Origin: Segniliparus rotundus DSM 44985
GTDB taxonomy: Bacteria > Actinomycetota > Actinomycetes > Mycobacteriales > Mycobacteriaceae
Length of the DNA stretch: 64,000 nucleotides
Assembly (NCBI RefSeq): GCF_000092825.1
Contig: NC_014168.1
Span: 1,541,946 to 1,605,945 of the forward strand
Reading direction: 5' to 3'
Shown here piece by piece: positions 21,398-32,913 of this stretch; position 1 is the first letter of the stretch; every line of letters starts with the position of its first letter. The notes below the pieces were generated by a model that saw only the letters and a program-made list of their open reading frames with translations, made no database searches and had not been told where the DNA came from. Position numbers and translations under genes: made by a program.

Positions 21398-22525
21398 ATG
21401 AAGGTTCTCGCAGCGATGAGCGGCGGAGTGGACTCCGCTGTGGCTGCCGCGCGCGCCGTTGAGGCCGGGCACGACGTCACCGGTGTGCATTTGGCGCTCT
21501 CCCGCAACCCGGACAACACCCGGGGCGGCAGCCGGGGCTGCTGCTCGGTCGAGGACTCCAGGGACGCGCGCAGGGCCGCCGACATGCTCGGCATCCCATT
21601 TTACGTCTGGGATTTCTCCGAGGCGTTCGAGCGTGAGGTCATTGACCAGTTCGTCGCCACCTACGCCGAGGGCCGCACTCCGAACCCGTGCGTCACCTGC
21701 AACGAGAAGATCAAGTTCGCCGCTCTTTTGGACCGGGCGGTCGCGCTCGGCTTCGACAAAGTGGCCACCGGGCATTACGCGCGGCTGGACGGCACGACGC
21801 TGCGCAGGGCCGTGGACGCGGACAAGGACCAGTCCTATGTGCTTGCCGTGCTCACCGCGCAGCAGCTGTCCCGCGCGATGTTCCCCGTCGGGGACACCCC
21901 GAAGCCGCGCATTCGCGAGGAGGCAGAGCGGCGCGGGCTTGCTGTGGCGCACAAACCCGACAGCCATGACATTTGTTTCATCCCCTCTGGAGACACGAAG
22001 GCGTTTTTGGGCGCCAGGATTGCCGTGCGCTCGGGGGCCGCGGCGAGGCCGGGGGAGTTCCGCGACCATCGGACCGGCGCGGTGCTCGGCCACCATGACG
22101 GCGCGATCGGTTTCACTGTCGGGCAGCGCCGAGGCTTGCGGCTCGGGAACCCGACGGGGGACGGGGTGCCGCGTTACGTCACGGCGGTGGAGCCGGAGAC
22201 CGGCGTGGTCCGGGTCGGGACGATGGAAGATTTGCGGGTGTTCTCGATTTCTGTGCGCACTGCGGTTTGGAGCGGGGGAGCCGCTCCGGCCGCAGCATTC
22301 CCGTGCGTTGTGCAGATCCGCGCGCACGGAGGTTTCGCTCCTGCTCGGGTCCGCGCCGCCGGTGCAGGTTTCGAGGTCGAACTCGACGAGCCATTGGAAG
22401 CAGTCGCGTCAGGCCAGACCGTTGTGCTCTATGACCCCGACCCCGTGCTCGGCGACCGGGTGATCGGGTCTGGCGTCATCGGGGCCCCTTCGGAATTTTT
22501 GGCTCAGGGAGGTTCGGGCCAATGA
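21398..22525 (+). CDS. mnmA: tRNA-specific 2-thiouridylase MnmA
   Basis: Adds sulfur to uridine 34 of tRNA-Glu, -Gln and -Lys using the persulfide supplied by cysteine desulfurase. The 375-residue product has the N-type P-loop [11 protein letters not shown], the catalytic cysteine in [12 protein letters not shown], the second cysteine in [11 protein letters not shown], and the [10 protein letters not shown] tRNA-binding motif. It has its own probable leaderless promoter although iscS precedes it in the same direction. Confidence 0.95.
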   Translation: MKVLAAMSGGVDSAVAAARAVEAGHDVTGVHLALSRNPDNTRGGSRGCCSVEDSRDARRAADMLGIPFYVWDFSEAFEREVIDQFVATYAEGRTPNPCVTCNEKIKFAALLDRAVALGFDKVATGHYARLDGTTLRRAVDADKDQSYVLAVLTAQQLSRAMFPVGDTPKPRIREEAERRGLAVAHKPDSHDICFIPSGDTKAFLGARIAVRSGAAARPGEFRDHRTGAVLGHHDGAIGFTVGQRRGLRLGNPTGDGVPRYVTAVEPETGVVRVGTMEDLRVFSISVRTAVWSGGAAPAAAFPCVVQIRAHGGFAPARVRAAGAGFEVELDEPLEAVASGQTVVLYDPDPVLGDRVIGSGVIGAPSEFLAQGGSGQ

Positions 22526-22605
22526 GCGAGGCGCGGCGGGGCGAAAAATTCCGCAGGGAACCCGTCATCGGGGCCTCGCGCGGCGACTGCGGCGCCACCA
22601 GGTGA
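22522..22605 (+). CDS. Candidate 27-residue relay ORF between mnmA and the MetE-like gene
   Basis: ATG at 22522 overlaps the mnmA stop (ATGA), and the TGA at 22603 overlaps the GTG start of the next gene (GTGA). The encoded peptide is basic ([17 protein letters not shown] start) and resembles nothing. The double overlap would carry terminating ribosomes from mnmA to the MetE-like gene. It may be a chance frame; only the precise junctions support it. Confidence 0.35.
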   Translation: MSEARRGEKFRREPVIGASRGDCGATR

Positions 22606-23630
22606 GCATTGCGCAGCTCGCCGCCGCGTCGAGCGGCTTCGGCGGATTTCCAGGTCGGGACGCGTGGGAGGCGGCCCGGATTGTCGTCGGCGAGCTCAGC
22701 GTCCCCTATATGCCGTTGCTGCCGGAACGAGGTTTCTGGGCTTCGGACATTGGCCGCACGAGCGCCCTGCTCACCGATTTCCCGGTCGAAGCCGGCCCGC
22801 ACGGCTACCGGGTCGCTGGACGGGCGGGGGCTGATCTGCGGCGTTCACAGGATTTTCTCGACCAGGACTTCGACGCGCTCGAAGAGGTGATCGAGCGCGA
22901 CGGGAGGGCTGGTTCGGCGGTGGTGGCGGAGGCGATCGGCCCGGTCTCGTTGGCGGCGGCGATCGACCTCGCGAACGGCCATCAGGTGCTGCGCGACCGA
23001 GGCGCGTTGCGCGACCTTGCTGCCTCCTTGCACGACGGTGTGCGCGCGCATGTTGCCGAGCTGCGGCGCAGGTTGCGCTGCGACGTCGTCCTGCGCTTGA
23101 ACGAACCTGTTCTCCGTGACGCTCTGCGCGGCGAAATCTCGACCGTCAGCGGCCTCGGGACGTTGCCTGCCGTGCCGACCAATGCCGCTGTCGAGCTGCT
23201 GCGGCCGTTCACCGAGGCCGGCGCGGCGGGCCTGGTCCTTTCGAGTGTGATGTCCGACTCCACGCTGTCGGTGCTGCGGGAGCTGCCCGACGTCGGCGTG
23301 TGGGCCCCCTCGTTCCAGCTGTCCTCTCGGCATTACGACCAGCTGGGCTGGCTTTTTGAGGCTGGCCGCACAGTCGGCCTCGGCCTCGTTCCCTCGCGTG
23401 AGCCGGTGTTGGCGCCGGGGCAGCGCGTGCCGAGCGTCAAAGAACTGCTCGCGCCCGCGTTGACGTTGGTGGGCCAGCTCGGCTTCCCAGTGTCGGTGCT
23501 CGCGAGCACCGTGCATGTGACGCCTGTGGGAGATTTCGACCCGAACACTGGGGCCTGGGCTGCGCGCGCGCTCAAACTCACGGCGCAGGTCGCGGCGGCT
23601 TTGGCGGACGCCGCTTCGGGCGAGGGCTGA
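22602..23630 (+). CDS. UROD/MetE-like protein (Rv3015c-like)
   Basis: A 342-residue protein of the cobalamin-independent methionine synthase-like fold, the positional equivalent of Rv3015c upstream of ligA. Conserved-looking segments are FPGRDAWEAARIVVGEL at the start, LRLNEPVLRDALRG, and ELLAPALTLVGQLGFP near the end. The zinc ligands of true MetE (His-Cys-Cys) are not evident, so methionine synthesis is doubtful. The GTG start aligns with the family N-terminus. Confidence 0.72.
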   Translation: MSIAQLAAASSGFGGFPGRDAWEAARIVVGELSVPYMPLLPERGFWASDIGRTSALLTDFPVEAGPHGYRVAGRAGADLRRSQDFLDQDFDALEEVIERDGRAGSAVVAEAIGPVSLAAAIDLANGHQVLRDRGALRDLAASLHDGVRAHVAELRRRLRCDVVLRLNEPVLRDALRGEISTVSGLGTLPAVPTNAAVELLRPFTEAGAAGLVLSSVMSDSTLSVLRELPDVGVWAPSFQLSSRHYDQLGWLFEAGRTVGLGLVPSREPVLAPGQRVPSVKELLAPALTLVGQLGFPVSVLASTVHVTPVGDFDPNTGAWAARALKLTAQVAAALADAASGEG

Positions 23631-23704
23631 CGGCGCGCGCGAAGACGGGCGGGGAGGCTTCCGCCTGTCATGTCAGCCGTGTACGATTGCCGCCGAGGCT
23701 TTTG

Positions 23705-23751
23705 TTGGAATCAATCCAATACTTGACTCTTTCCAAAATTGGCGATATGCT
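23705..23751 (+). promoter_or_regulatory. ahpC promoter with overlapping dyads
   Basis: TTGACT (23723-23728) and TATGCT (23746-23751) are separated by exactly 17 bases, a textbook sigma-70-type promoter. A perfect dyad TTGGA-N5-TCCAA (23705-23719) sits just upstream of the -35. A second, CCAA-N2-TTGG (23733-23742), lies between -35 and -10. Such a layout suits control by a redox regulator such as OxyR or a Fur-like protein; none is encoded nearby, so the regulator is unknown. Confidence 0.65.
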
Positions 23752-23787
23752 GACAGCGCGAACATCCAACGAACTAAGGAGAAAAGC

Positions 23788-24381
23788 ATGGCCCTGTTGA
23801 CCATCGGCGACCAATTCCCTGCGTACAAGCTCCAGGCCGTCGTTCCCGGCGATTTGTCGCAGGTGAACGCCCAGAAGCCGGACGACTACTTCACCACGGT
23901 CGATTCCGCTGAGAACTCGGGCAAATGGCGGATCGTGTTCTTCTGGCCGAAAGACTTCACGTTTGTCTGCCCGACCGAGATCGCCACGTTCGGCAAGCTC
24001 AACGCCGACTTCGAAGACCGCGACGCCATCGTGCACGGTGTTTCCGTCGACAACGAGTTCGTCCACTTCCAGTGGCGCGCCCAGCACGACGACCTCAAAA
24101 AGCTCCCCTTCCCGATCCTGTCGGACCTCAAACGCGAGCTTGCGACTGCCGCCGGCGTGCTCAACGCGGACGGCGTCGCCGACCGCGCCACCTTCATCGT
24201 CGATCCGAACAACGAGATCCAGTTCGTCTCTGTGACCGCTGGCTCCGTCGGGCGCAACGTCGAAGAGGTGCTGCGGGTGCTCGACGCGTTGCAGTCCGAC
24301 GAGCTGTGCGCCTGCAACTGGAAGAAGGGCGATCCGACGATCCAGGTCAAGGAGGCCCTCGCCGAGGCTGTGTCGGCATGA
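23788..24381 (+). CDS. ahpC: Alkyl hydroperoxide reductase AhpC
   Basis: Typical actinobacterial AhpC peroxiredoxin of 197 residues that reduces hydrogen peroxide, organic peroxides and peroxynitrite. The peroxidatic cysteine is C61 in DFTFVCPTE; resolving cysteines C174 and C176 form the CACNW motif seen in M. tuberculosis AhpC, which uses AhpD as reductant. A clear AAGGAG ribosome-binding site precedes the ATG. It is followed by ahpD with an ATGA overlap. Confidence 0.96.
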   Translation: MALLTIGDQFPAYKLQAVVPGDLSQVNAQKPDDYFTTVDSAENSGKWRIVFFWPKDFTFVCPTEIATFGKLNADFEDRDAIVHGVSVDNEFVHFQWRAQHDDLKKLPFPILSDLKRELATAAGVLNADGVADRATFIVDPNNEIQFVSVTAGSVGRNVEEVLRVLDALQSDELCACNWKKGDPTIQVKEALAEAVSA

Positions 24382-24902
24382 GCGTCGAGGCTGTCAAGGA
24401 GGCGTTGCCCGAGCACGCGAAAGACCTCAAGCTCAACTTGGGCTCCATCGTCCGCTCGACCGTCCTGTCAGAACAACGGCTTTGGGGCACGATCCTCGCG
24501 ACGGCGGCCGCTTCTCGTTCGGCGAAGTTGCTGAAAGAAGTGTCCGAAGACGCGCTGGACATCCTCTCCGCAGAAGCGGCCGAGGCCGCGCTCGGCGCGG
24601 CGGCGGTCATGGGCATGAACAATGTGTTCTACCGCACCAGAGGCTTCCTCAACGGAGCCTACGACGACCTTCGCGCGGGGTTGCGGATGAACATCATCGC
24701 CAATCCCGGCGTCCCCAAGGCCGATTTCGAGCTGTGGTCGCTCGCGGTGTCCGCGGTGAACGGCTGCAGCCATTGCGTGGTCTCGCACGAGGCGACGCTG
24801 CGCGAGGAAGGGGTCTCCCGCGAGGAAATCCTGGAGGCGGTCAAGGTCGGGGCGATTCTCGCCGGTGTGGGCCAGGCCCTCACCACTGCGCAAGCGCTCT
24901 GA
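24378..24902 (+). CDS. ahpD: Alkyl hydroperoxidase AhpD
   Basis: Carboxymuconolactone-decarboxylase-fold protein of 174 residues that recycles AhpC through lipoyl proteins in mycobacteria. The active-site C130-x-x-C133 with H137 is in [11 protein letters not shown], plus the upstream glutamate of the relay. Its start overlaps the ahpC stop. Its last codons (ending AQAL) and stop lie inside the first unit of a 20-bp tandem repeat that continues downstream. Confidence 0.95.
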   Translation: MSVEAVKEALPEHAKDLKLNLGSIVRSTVLSEQRLWGTILATAAASRSAKLLKEVSEDALDILSAEAAEAALGAAAVMGMNNVFYRTRGFLNGAYDDLRAGLRMNIIANPGVPKADFELWSLAVSAVNGCSHCVVSHEATLREEGVSREEILEAVKVGAILAGVGQALTTAQAL

Positions 24903-24982
24903 GAACTGCGCAAGCGCTCTGAGAACTGCGCAAGCGCTCTGAGAACTGCGCAAGCGCTCTGAGAACCGCGCAAGCGCTCTGA
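24885..24982 (+). repeat. 20-bp tandem repeat at the ahpD 3' end
   Basis: The unit GAGAACTGCGCAAGCGCTCT is present as four full copies (24901-24980, the last with one change) preceded by 16 bases of a copy that forms the end of ahpD. The array therefore looks like repeated duplication of the gene terminus. Every unit carries the palindrome AGCGCT. Confidence 0.95.
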
Positions 24983-24992
24983 CGCGCCCCTG

Positions 24993-25052
24993 CGACTCGG
25001 GTGTGGTCCCCAGCCGTTCGGCTGGGGACCACACCCGAGTCGTTTTCGCTTT
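24993..25052 (+). terminator. Strong intrinsic terminator after ahpCD
   Basis: A perfect 23-bp stem (24993-25015 with 25020-25042) closes a GTTC tetraloop and is followed by TTTTCGCTTTCTT. It lies between ahpD and the convergent SDR gene, 3 bases from the SDR stop codon region. The U-tract is on the plus strand, so it mainly ends the ahpCD transcript, although the stem could also slow the opposite one. Confidence 0.9.
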
Positions 25053-25054
25053 CT

Positions 25055-25831
25055 TCAGCTGCCCCCGGCCAACTCTTCGACCCAGTCCGCGCCGCCGACG
25101 TAGCGGACATGCCCGTTGGGGACGTGCGCCTCGGCCTCGGCGACTATCTCGGCTGCGAACTCCTCCACGGTCGGCAGGCCGCCCGCCGCTGTTTTGCGGG
25201 CTTCGACCTCCTCGGGGTTGCGCCGGCCGAGCAACATGACCATCGTGGTGCCTTCGATCATGTCGCCAGAGACCACGACGAGGCTCACCCCTTGTCTTTC
25301 CAGCGCCGGAATGCGGGCGAGCACAGCGTCCTCGCCCGCCCGCTTGCTCTCCGCGATGGGCTTGTACTGCTCGGGGACGGGTTTGTGCGGGTAGAAGTGC
25401 GCTTGATGGCTCGTGACGAACACGACACGGGAACCGCGCGGCATGATCGCCAGCGCTTGTTCCAGCAGACGCGTCTGCGCGTCGCGGTTGATGAGCATGG
25501 GGTAATCCGCGGCAGCCCCCGGTTCGAGTCCGCCTGAGGCGTTGAGGATGAGAAGGTCCAAGGAGCCGTACTGCTCTCGGATCTTCGAGATGAGCCGTGC
25601 GCGGTCGGCCTCGTCGGTGACGTCCCCGCCCAAGGCCGCCGCCGCGCCGCCGTTCGCCCGGATCTGTTCGACGATCTGATCGGCGCGTTTGCGCTTCTCC
25701 CGGTAGTTCACGACCACCGTGGCGCCTTTCGCCGCGAGTGCGACGGCGGTCTGCGCTCCGATGCCCCGAGACGCTCCGGTGACCAGTGCGATTGCGCCGT
25801 CGAGACGCGGGGGGTTCTGCGGTTCGGCCAT
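25055..25831 (-). CDS. SDR-family oxidoreductase with an atypical active site
   Basis: Short-chain dehydrogenase of 258 residues. The cofactor motif is TGASRGIGAQTA and the structural motif is LILNASGG instead of NNAG. The catalytic serine equivalent is in VFVTSHQAH. The usual YxxxK is altered: the lysine is in the AESKRAGED stretch, but the position four residues before it is Ile, with a Tyr three residues further upstream (EQYKPIAESK). An AAGGAGG site 5 bases before the ATG fixes the start. Substrate unknown. Confidence 0.8.
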   Translation of the reverse strand: MAEPQNPPRLDGAIALVTGASRGIGAQTAVALAAKGATVVVNYREKRKRADQIVEQIRANGGAAAALGGDVTDEADRARLISKIREQYGSLDLLILNASGGLEPGAAADYPMLINRDAQTRLLEQALAIMPRGSRVVFVTSHQAHFYPHKPVPEQYKPIAESKRAGEDAVLARIPALERQGVSLVVVSGDMIEGTTMVMLLGRRNPEEVEARKTAAGGLPTVEEFAAEIVAEAEAHVPNGHVRYVGGADWVEELAGGS

Positions 25832-25960
25832 GCGTTCCTCCTTGGGGTCAAAGCGGTTCATTCTAGAGCAGGCCCGCGCGAGAGGAGGACGGGAACAGCG
25901 CGCGCCGACTTCGGCGACGGCGACCAGCTCGACGCCCGCTGCAGTGTCGGATCTTTCGAT

Positions 25961-29460
<3,500 letters not shown>

Positions 29461-29511
29461 CTGATCGGTCCGCGTTGGCGCGCCCCGCCGCCGCGCGTGC
29501 GAAGATGAACC

Positions 29512-30537
29512 ATGGATTTCGGACTCGTGCTGCAGCTGCACCATCCGCCTGCGCGCACGGTGGAACTCGCGAAGACAGCGGAGAGCTACGGCTTTCACTC
29601 TGTGTGGGCTTTCGACTCGCACATCCTGTGGGAAGAGTGCAACGTCGTGTTCGCGGCCATCTTGGAGCGGACCCACAAGCTTGTGGTCGGGCCATTGGTG
29701 ACCAATCCGGTCACCCGCCACCCCACGGTCACCGCGTCCACGTTCGCCACGCTCAACGACCTCTACGGCAATCGCACGATCTGCGGCATCGGCCGGGGCG
29801 ATTCGGCCCTGCGCACCCTTGGGCGCGCCCCCTGCACCATCGCCGAGCTGCGCGATGCGGTGCGGATCATCAAAGGGCTCGGCAACGGGGAGGCGGTCGA
29901 ACACGGCGAAAGCACGCTGCGCCTGCCATGGGCGCGCGAATCGCGGCTGCCCGTGTGGGTCGCCGCGTACGGCCCGAAAATGCTCGCGGTCGCCGGTGAA
30001 GTCGCAGACGGGCTGATCGTGCAGCTCGGCGACCCCGACCTCGCGCTGTGGATGATGGAGCACGTGCGCGCGGCGGCGGACAACGCGGGCCGCGACCCTG
30101 GGTCGATCAAATTCTGCGTTGCGGCTCCCGCGTATGTCACCGGCGCGCACGGGGACGTGGAACATGCCCGCGAGCAGTGCCGTTGGTTCGGCGCGATGGT
30201 CGGCAATCATGTCGCCGACATCGTCGAGCGGTACGGGGCCGGCGGGGCGGCGGTCCCAAAAGCGTTGTCGGACTATGTCGCGTCCCGCGAAAGCTACGAC
30301 TACAACCAGCACGGCCAGGCGGGCAACACCCACGCGCAGTACGTCCCCGACTCGATCGTGGACCGGTTCTGCTTGCTCGGCGGCCCTGAGGAGCACATTG
30401 CGCGGCTGCGCGAGTACCAGGATCTCGGCGTCGACCAGTTCGCCCTGTATTTGCAGCATGACGCGCCGACGGAGACGTTGCGGGCCTACGGGGAGAAGAT
30501 CCTCCCGGCCCTGCGCGAGGACAAAGCTCTCGGTTGA
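29512..30537 (+). CDS. LLM-class F420-dependent oxidoreductase beside hydantoinase
   Basis: Luciferase-like TIM-barrel protein of 341 residues, beginning MDFGLVLQLHHPP. Family features are VWAFDSHILW, VGPLVTNPVTRHP and the cofactor-binding GIGRGDSAL. It resembles the subfamily recorded beside dihydropyrimidinase genes (TIGR03842, recalled not searched). It starts 51 bases after hydA and ends 15 bases before the DoxX-like gene. Reaction unknown; reduction of a pyrimidine-related substrate with F420 is an inference. Confidence 0.82.
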   Translation: MDFGLVLQLHHPPARTVELAKTAESYGFHSVWAFDSHILWEECNVVFAAILERTHKLVVGPLVTNPVTRHPTVTASTFATLNDLYGNRTICGIGRGDSALRTLGRAPCTIAELRDAVRIIKGLGNGEAVEHGESTLRLPWARESRLPVWVAAYGPKMLAVAGEVADGLIVQLGDPDLALWMMEHVRAAADNAGRDPGSIKFCVAAPAYVTGAHGDVEHAREQCRWFGAMVGNHVADIVERYGAGGAAVPKALSDYVASRESYDYNQHGQAGNTHAQYVPDSIVDRFCLLGGPEEHIARLREYQDLGVDQFALYLQHDAPTETLRAYGEKILPALREDKALG

Positions 30538-30552
30538 CCAAGGAGGCCTGCG

Positions 30553-31026
30553 GTGCGTGAGACAGCGAGAAGTCTTGTGGACTTGGTGACGCGTGTGTCT
30601 GTCGGATATTTGTTCGTCAGCGGCGCGCTCGACCACAAGATCACGGGCACGAGGTTCGTGCGCTCGTTCCAGGATTGGGGGTTCCCGCAGCCGCAGTTGC
30701 TGGCCCCGGCAGTGGGCTGGTGCGAGTTGGTCTTCGGGGCGCTTTTGGCTCTCGGCGCGTTCTCGCGCCTGTCCGCCTCGGTCCTCGCCGCTGTCATGGT
30801 GGGCTCGCTGTGGAAGCCGGTCGTGCCGCAACTGCGGCACGACCACCCTGGTCTCGGGGATTTCCTCAGCGCCCTTGCGTACACCCCGGAATGGCTCTTG
30901 CTGCTGTTGTTGCTCGGGTTCGCGCTCCTCGGCAGCGGCCCGCACAGCGTGGACTGGCGCTATGCGTCGCGCAAGGGCGGGCGTTCATCGGCCGGCGGGT
31001 TGAAACGTTCGTGCAGATGGGTGTAG
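30553..31026 (+). CDS. DoxX-family membrane protein
   Basis: A 157-residue protein with about four membrane helices. The N-terminal LVTRVSVGYLFVSGALDHK is typical of DoxX proteins and is followed by helices around 50-75, 78-100 and 115-130. The GTG start has an excellent AAGGAGG site 6 bases upstream. The C-terminal tail overlaps the convergent DUF1275 gene by 67 bases, so the tail is probably not under strong selection. Confidence 0.78.
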   Translation: MRETARSLVDLVTRVSVGYLFVSGALDHKITGTRFVRSFQDWGFPQPQLLAPAVGWCELVFGALLALGAFSRLSASVLAAVMVGSLWKPVVPQLRHDHPGLGDFLSALAYTPEWLLLLLLLGFALLGSGPHSVDWRYASRKGGRSSAGGLKRSCRWV

Positions 31027-31685
31027 ATGCTGACCACCAGGCACACCCCGGCTGCGGTCGCGAGCATGCTGAACCCGGTTTCGATCCTGCTGAGCAACCC
31101 GCCGCAGAGCGCCCCGGAGGCGAAGGAGAGGAGCAGAAGGAAATAGCCCAGCCATTCGGAGTAGTCGCCGCCGCTGATGTGCCGCTCGATGCCTTGCCCC
31201 ATCTTGACCCATGTGCCCGTCACATAGCTGAGCGGGATGGACACCTCGCCGCTTGCGTTGTTGAACGACGTGTTCAACGCGCCGACCCCGAAAGCGACGA
31301 AGAGGACGGTGTACAAGTCGATGTTCTCTGAGCCCCAGTCGACGATCGCGTCGAAGACGGCAGCCGCGATCAACGCGAGCGTGGCGAGCATGGTCGGGCC
31401 GTGCGGATGCCCCGACCAGAAGTGCCGACGGCAGAGCGAGGCGACGACCACCCCGCTGAGAAAGGAAAGCAGGATCAAGGCCGCCGCGACACCGAACGCC
31501 CCCTGGCCTCGGAAATAACTCAGCACCGCGCGCTCGGTGTTGCCGGTCATGAAGGTGACGAAATAGCCCTCGGTGTGGATGAACGCCGAGGCGCCGAGCA
31601 GGCCCGCCAAGGCGGCGAGAACCCACGAGAGGCGGGCTTCTCCGTCGAACAAGGCTTTCCTGCGCTCTTCGCTGGGCTGTTTCAC
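30960..31685 (-). CDS. DUF1275 (YoaK) family membrane protein
   Basis: A 241-residue protein with six predicted membrane helices. The family hallmark F-V-T-F-M-T-G-N-T is at about 42-50, followed by a second half with SYVTGTWVKMGQ. Function of the family is unknown; some members have been linked to transport. The start is GTG with GGAGG nine bases upstream. Convergent overlap with the DoxX-like gene at the 3' end. Confidence 0.85.
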   Translation of the reverse strand: MKQPSEERRKALFDGEARLSWVLAALAGLLGASAFIHTEGYFVTFMTGNTERAVLSYFRGQGAFGVAAALILLSFLSGVVVASLCRRHFWSGHPHGPTMLATLALIAAAVFDAIVDWGSENIDLYTVLFVAFGVGALNTSFNNASGEVSIPLSYVTGTWVKMGQGIERHISGGDYSEWLGYFLLLLSFASGALCGGLLSRIETGFSMLATAAGVCLVVSIYTHLHERFNPPADERPPLRDA

Positions 31686-31888
31686 GCTCGCGGTCCTCCG
31701 TCAGTGTGGGTGTTCCTCATGATCAGAACACCAGCATAGCCAGAACCTGAGGAATTGATCGTGTGATCGGCAACCCACTCGGCGGCGCCATGCGGACATG
31801 ACAGAGTCCTCGCGCATCGGCGAGGCCGATTTCCGCGGCGTCCGGTGGATGGTGCTTCTGCGCCGCTGCCAGTTCTGAGGCGGACCAG

Positions 31889-32731
31889 TCAGGCGTTGAC
31901 CTGGGACACCGCCTCGGCGAGCGGTTCGAGCACCGCGGGGGTGTGCGGCGGCGGGAGGTAGAAAATGGCCAGATCGACCCCGGCGGCCTTGAAGGCCGCA
32001 GTCTCCGCCGCGGTCTTCGCGTAGTCGTGGTCTTCGCTCAGACGAATATGCGTCGAGGTGGTGATCTCTTTCGGATCGCGGCCGACGGCGGCGCAGTGCT
32101 CGTGCAGGATCGCGAGTTTGCGGGTGAAGTCCTCGGGCGACCCATTCGGGACGTTCCAATGCTGCGCGTACTGGGCGACGAAGCGCAAGGTCTTTTTCTC
32201 GCCGCCGCCGCCGATGCAGATCGGCGGATGCGGCTGCTGCACGCCTTTGGGCTCGTTCCTGGCCTCGTGGAGCTGGTAGTGCTTGCCGTCAAAGGTCGTC
32301 GTCTCTTGTGTGAGCAGGCTGATGAGGATCTGGGTGGCCTCCTCGAAGCGCTCGAAGCGTTCCTTGACGGAGCCGAGTTCGATGCCGTACGCGCCGGACT
32401 CCTCCTCGTTCCACCCGGCGCCGATGCCCAGCTCCAGGCGGCCGTTCGAGATGATGTCGAGCGCAGAGGCCATGTTCGCGAGGACTGCGGGATGGCGGTA
32501 GTGGATTCCGGTGACCATGACGCCGACGCGCAGGCGCTTGGTCGCCTGGGCGAGCGCGGCCAGGGTCGTCCAGCCTTCCAAACATGGCCCTGTGGAGTCG
32601 GAGAAGATCGGGTAGAAGTGGTCGAAGTTCCACGCCGACTCGAAAAGCTCGATGTCGTCGGCGCTCTGCCACACGGCGAGCATGTCCGACCAGGTGGTGT
32701 GTTGGGGCGAGGTTTTGAGGGCGAACCGCAT
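31889..32731 (-). CDS. LLM-class F420-dependent oxidoreductase (TIGR03560-like)
   Basis: Luciferase-like protein of 280 residues beginning MRFALKTSPQ, with FDHFYPIF, VMVTGIHYRHPAVLANMASALD and LELGIGAGWNEEE, which are standard for F420-dependent members. Its start is supported by TAGGGT six bases upstream (leaderless). It is divergent from the class-III aminotransferase. About 200 bases downstream of its stop, up to the DUF1275 gene, no gene is seen. Confidence 0.85.
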   Translation of the reverse strand: MRFALKTSPQHTTWSDMLAVWQSADDIELFESAWNFDHFYPIFSDSTGPCLEGWTTLAALAQATKRLRVGVMVTGIHYRHPAVLANMASALDIISNGRLELGIGAGWNEEESGAYGIELGSVKERFERFEEATQILISLLTQETTTFDGKHYQLHEARNEPKGVQQPHPPICIGGGGEKKTLRFVAQYAQHWNVPNGSPEDFTRKLAILHEHCAAVGRDPKEITTSTHIRLSEDHDYAKTAAETAAFKAAGVDLAIFYLPPPHTPAVLEPLAEAVSQVNA

Positions 32732-32737
32732 ACACGC

Positions 32738-32743
32738 ACCCTA
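32738..32743 (-). promoter_or_regulatory. -10 element of the LLM gene (leaderless)
   Basis: On the minus strand TAGGGT is six bases before the ATG. Confidence 0.45.
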
Positions 32744-32796
32744 GAACCTGGAGCGCTCTCCACGTCAAGGGGCTTGTCCGCGCAGCGGCTTCCCGA

Positions 32797-32858
32797 GGCT
32801 GCTCCTGGGAGCCAGCTCCCAGGAGCAGCCCGGTCGGCCCCGCGCGGCGAGCGCGGGG
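32797..32858. promoter_or_regulatory. Two consecutive hairpins in a divergent intergenic region
   Basis: A perfect 16-bp inverted repeat (32797-32812 with 32815-32830, 2-base centre) is followed by CCCCGCGC-N5-GCGCGGGG (32838-32858). Neither is followed by a T-run. They lie between the divergent LLM and aminotransferase genes, upstream of the aminotransferase -10 element, so an operator or a structured RNA are both possible. Confidence 0.6.
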
Positions 32859-32870
32859 AACGCGACCACA

Positions 32871-32876
32871 TAGAAT
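32871..32876 (+). promoter_or_regulatory. -10 element of the aminotransferase gene
   Basis: TAGAAT lies 37 bases before the ATG, giving a leader of roughly 30 bases with an AGCAGGA ribosome-binding site. Confidence 0.4.
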
Positions 32877-32913
32877 CAAGGGCAAGCCCACCAAGCCAGA
32901 AAAGCAGGATTCG

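Noticed and set aside
24885-24982. CRISPR-like array
   Set aside because: The 20-bp units are directly adjacent with no spacers and no cas genes nearby, so it is a simple tandem repeat.
31798-31878. A 26-residue plus-strand ORF between DUF1275 and LLM genes
   Set aside because: Short, no ribosome-binding site, no coupling to neighbours; likely chance.
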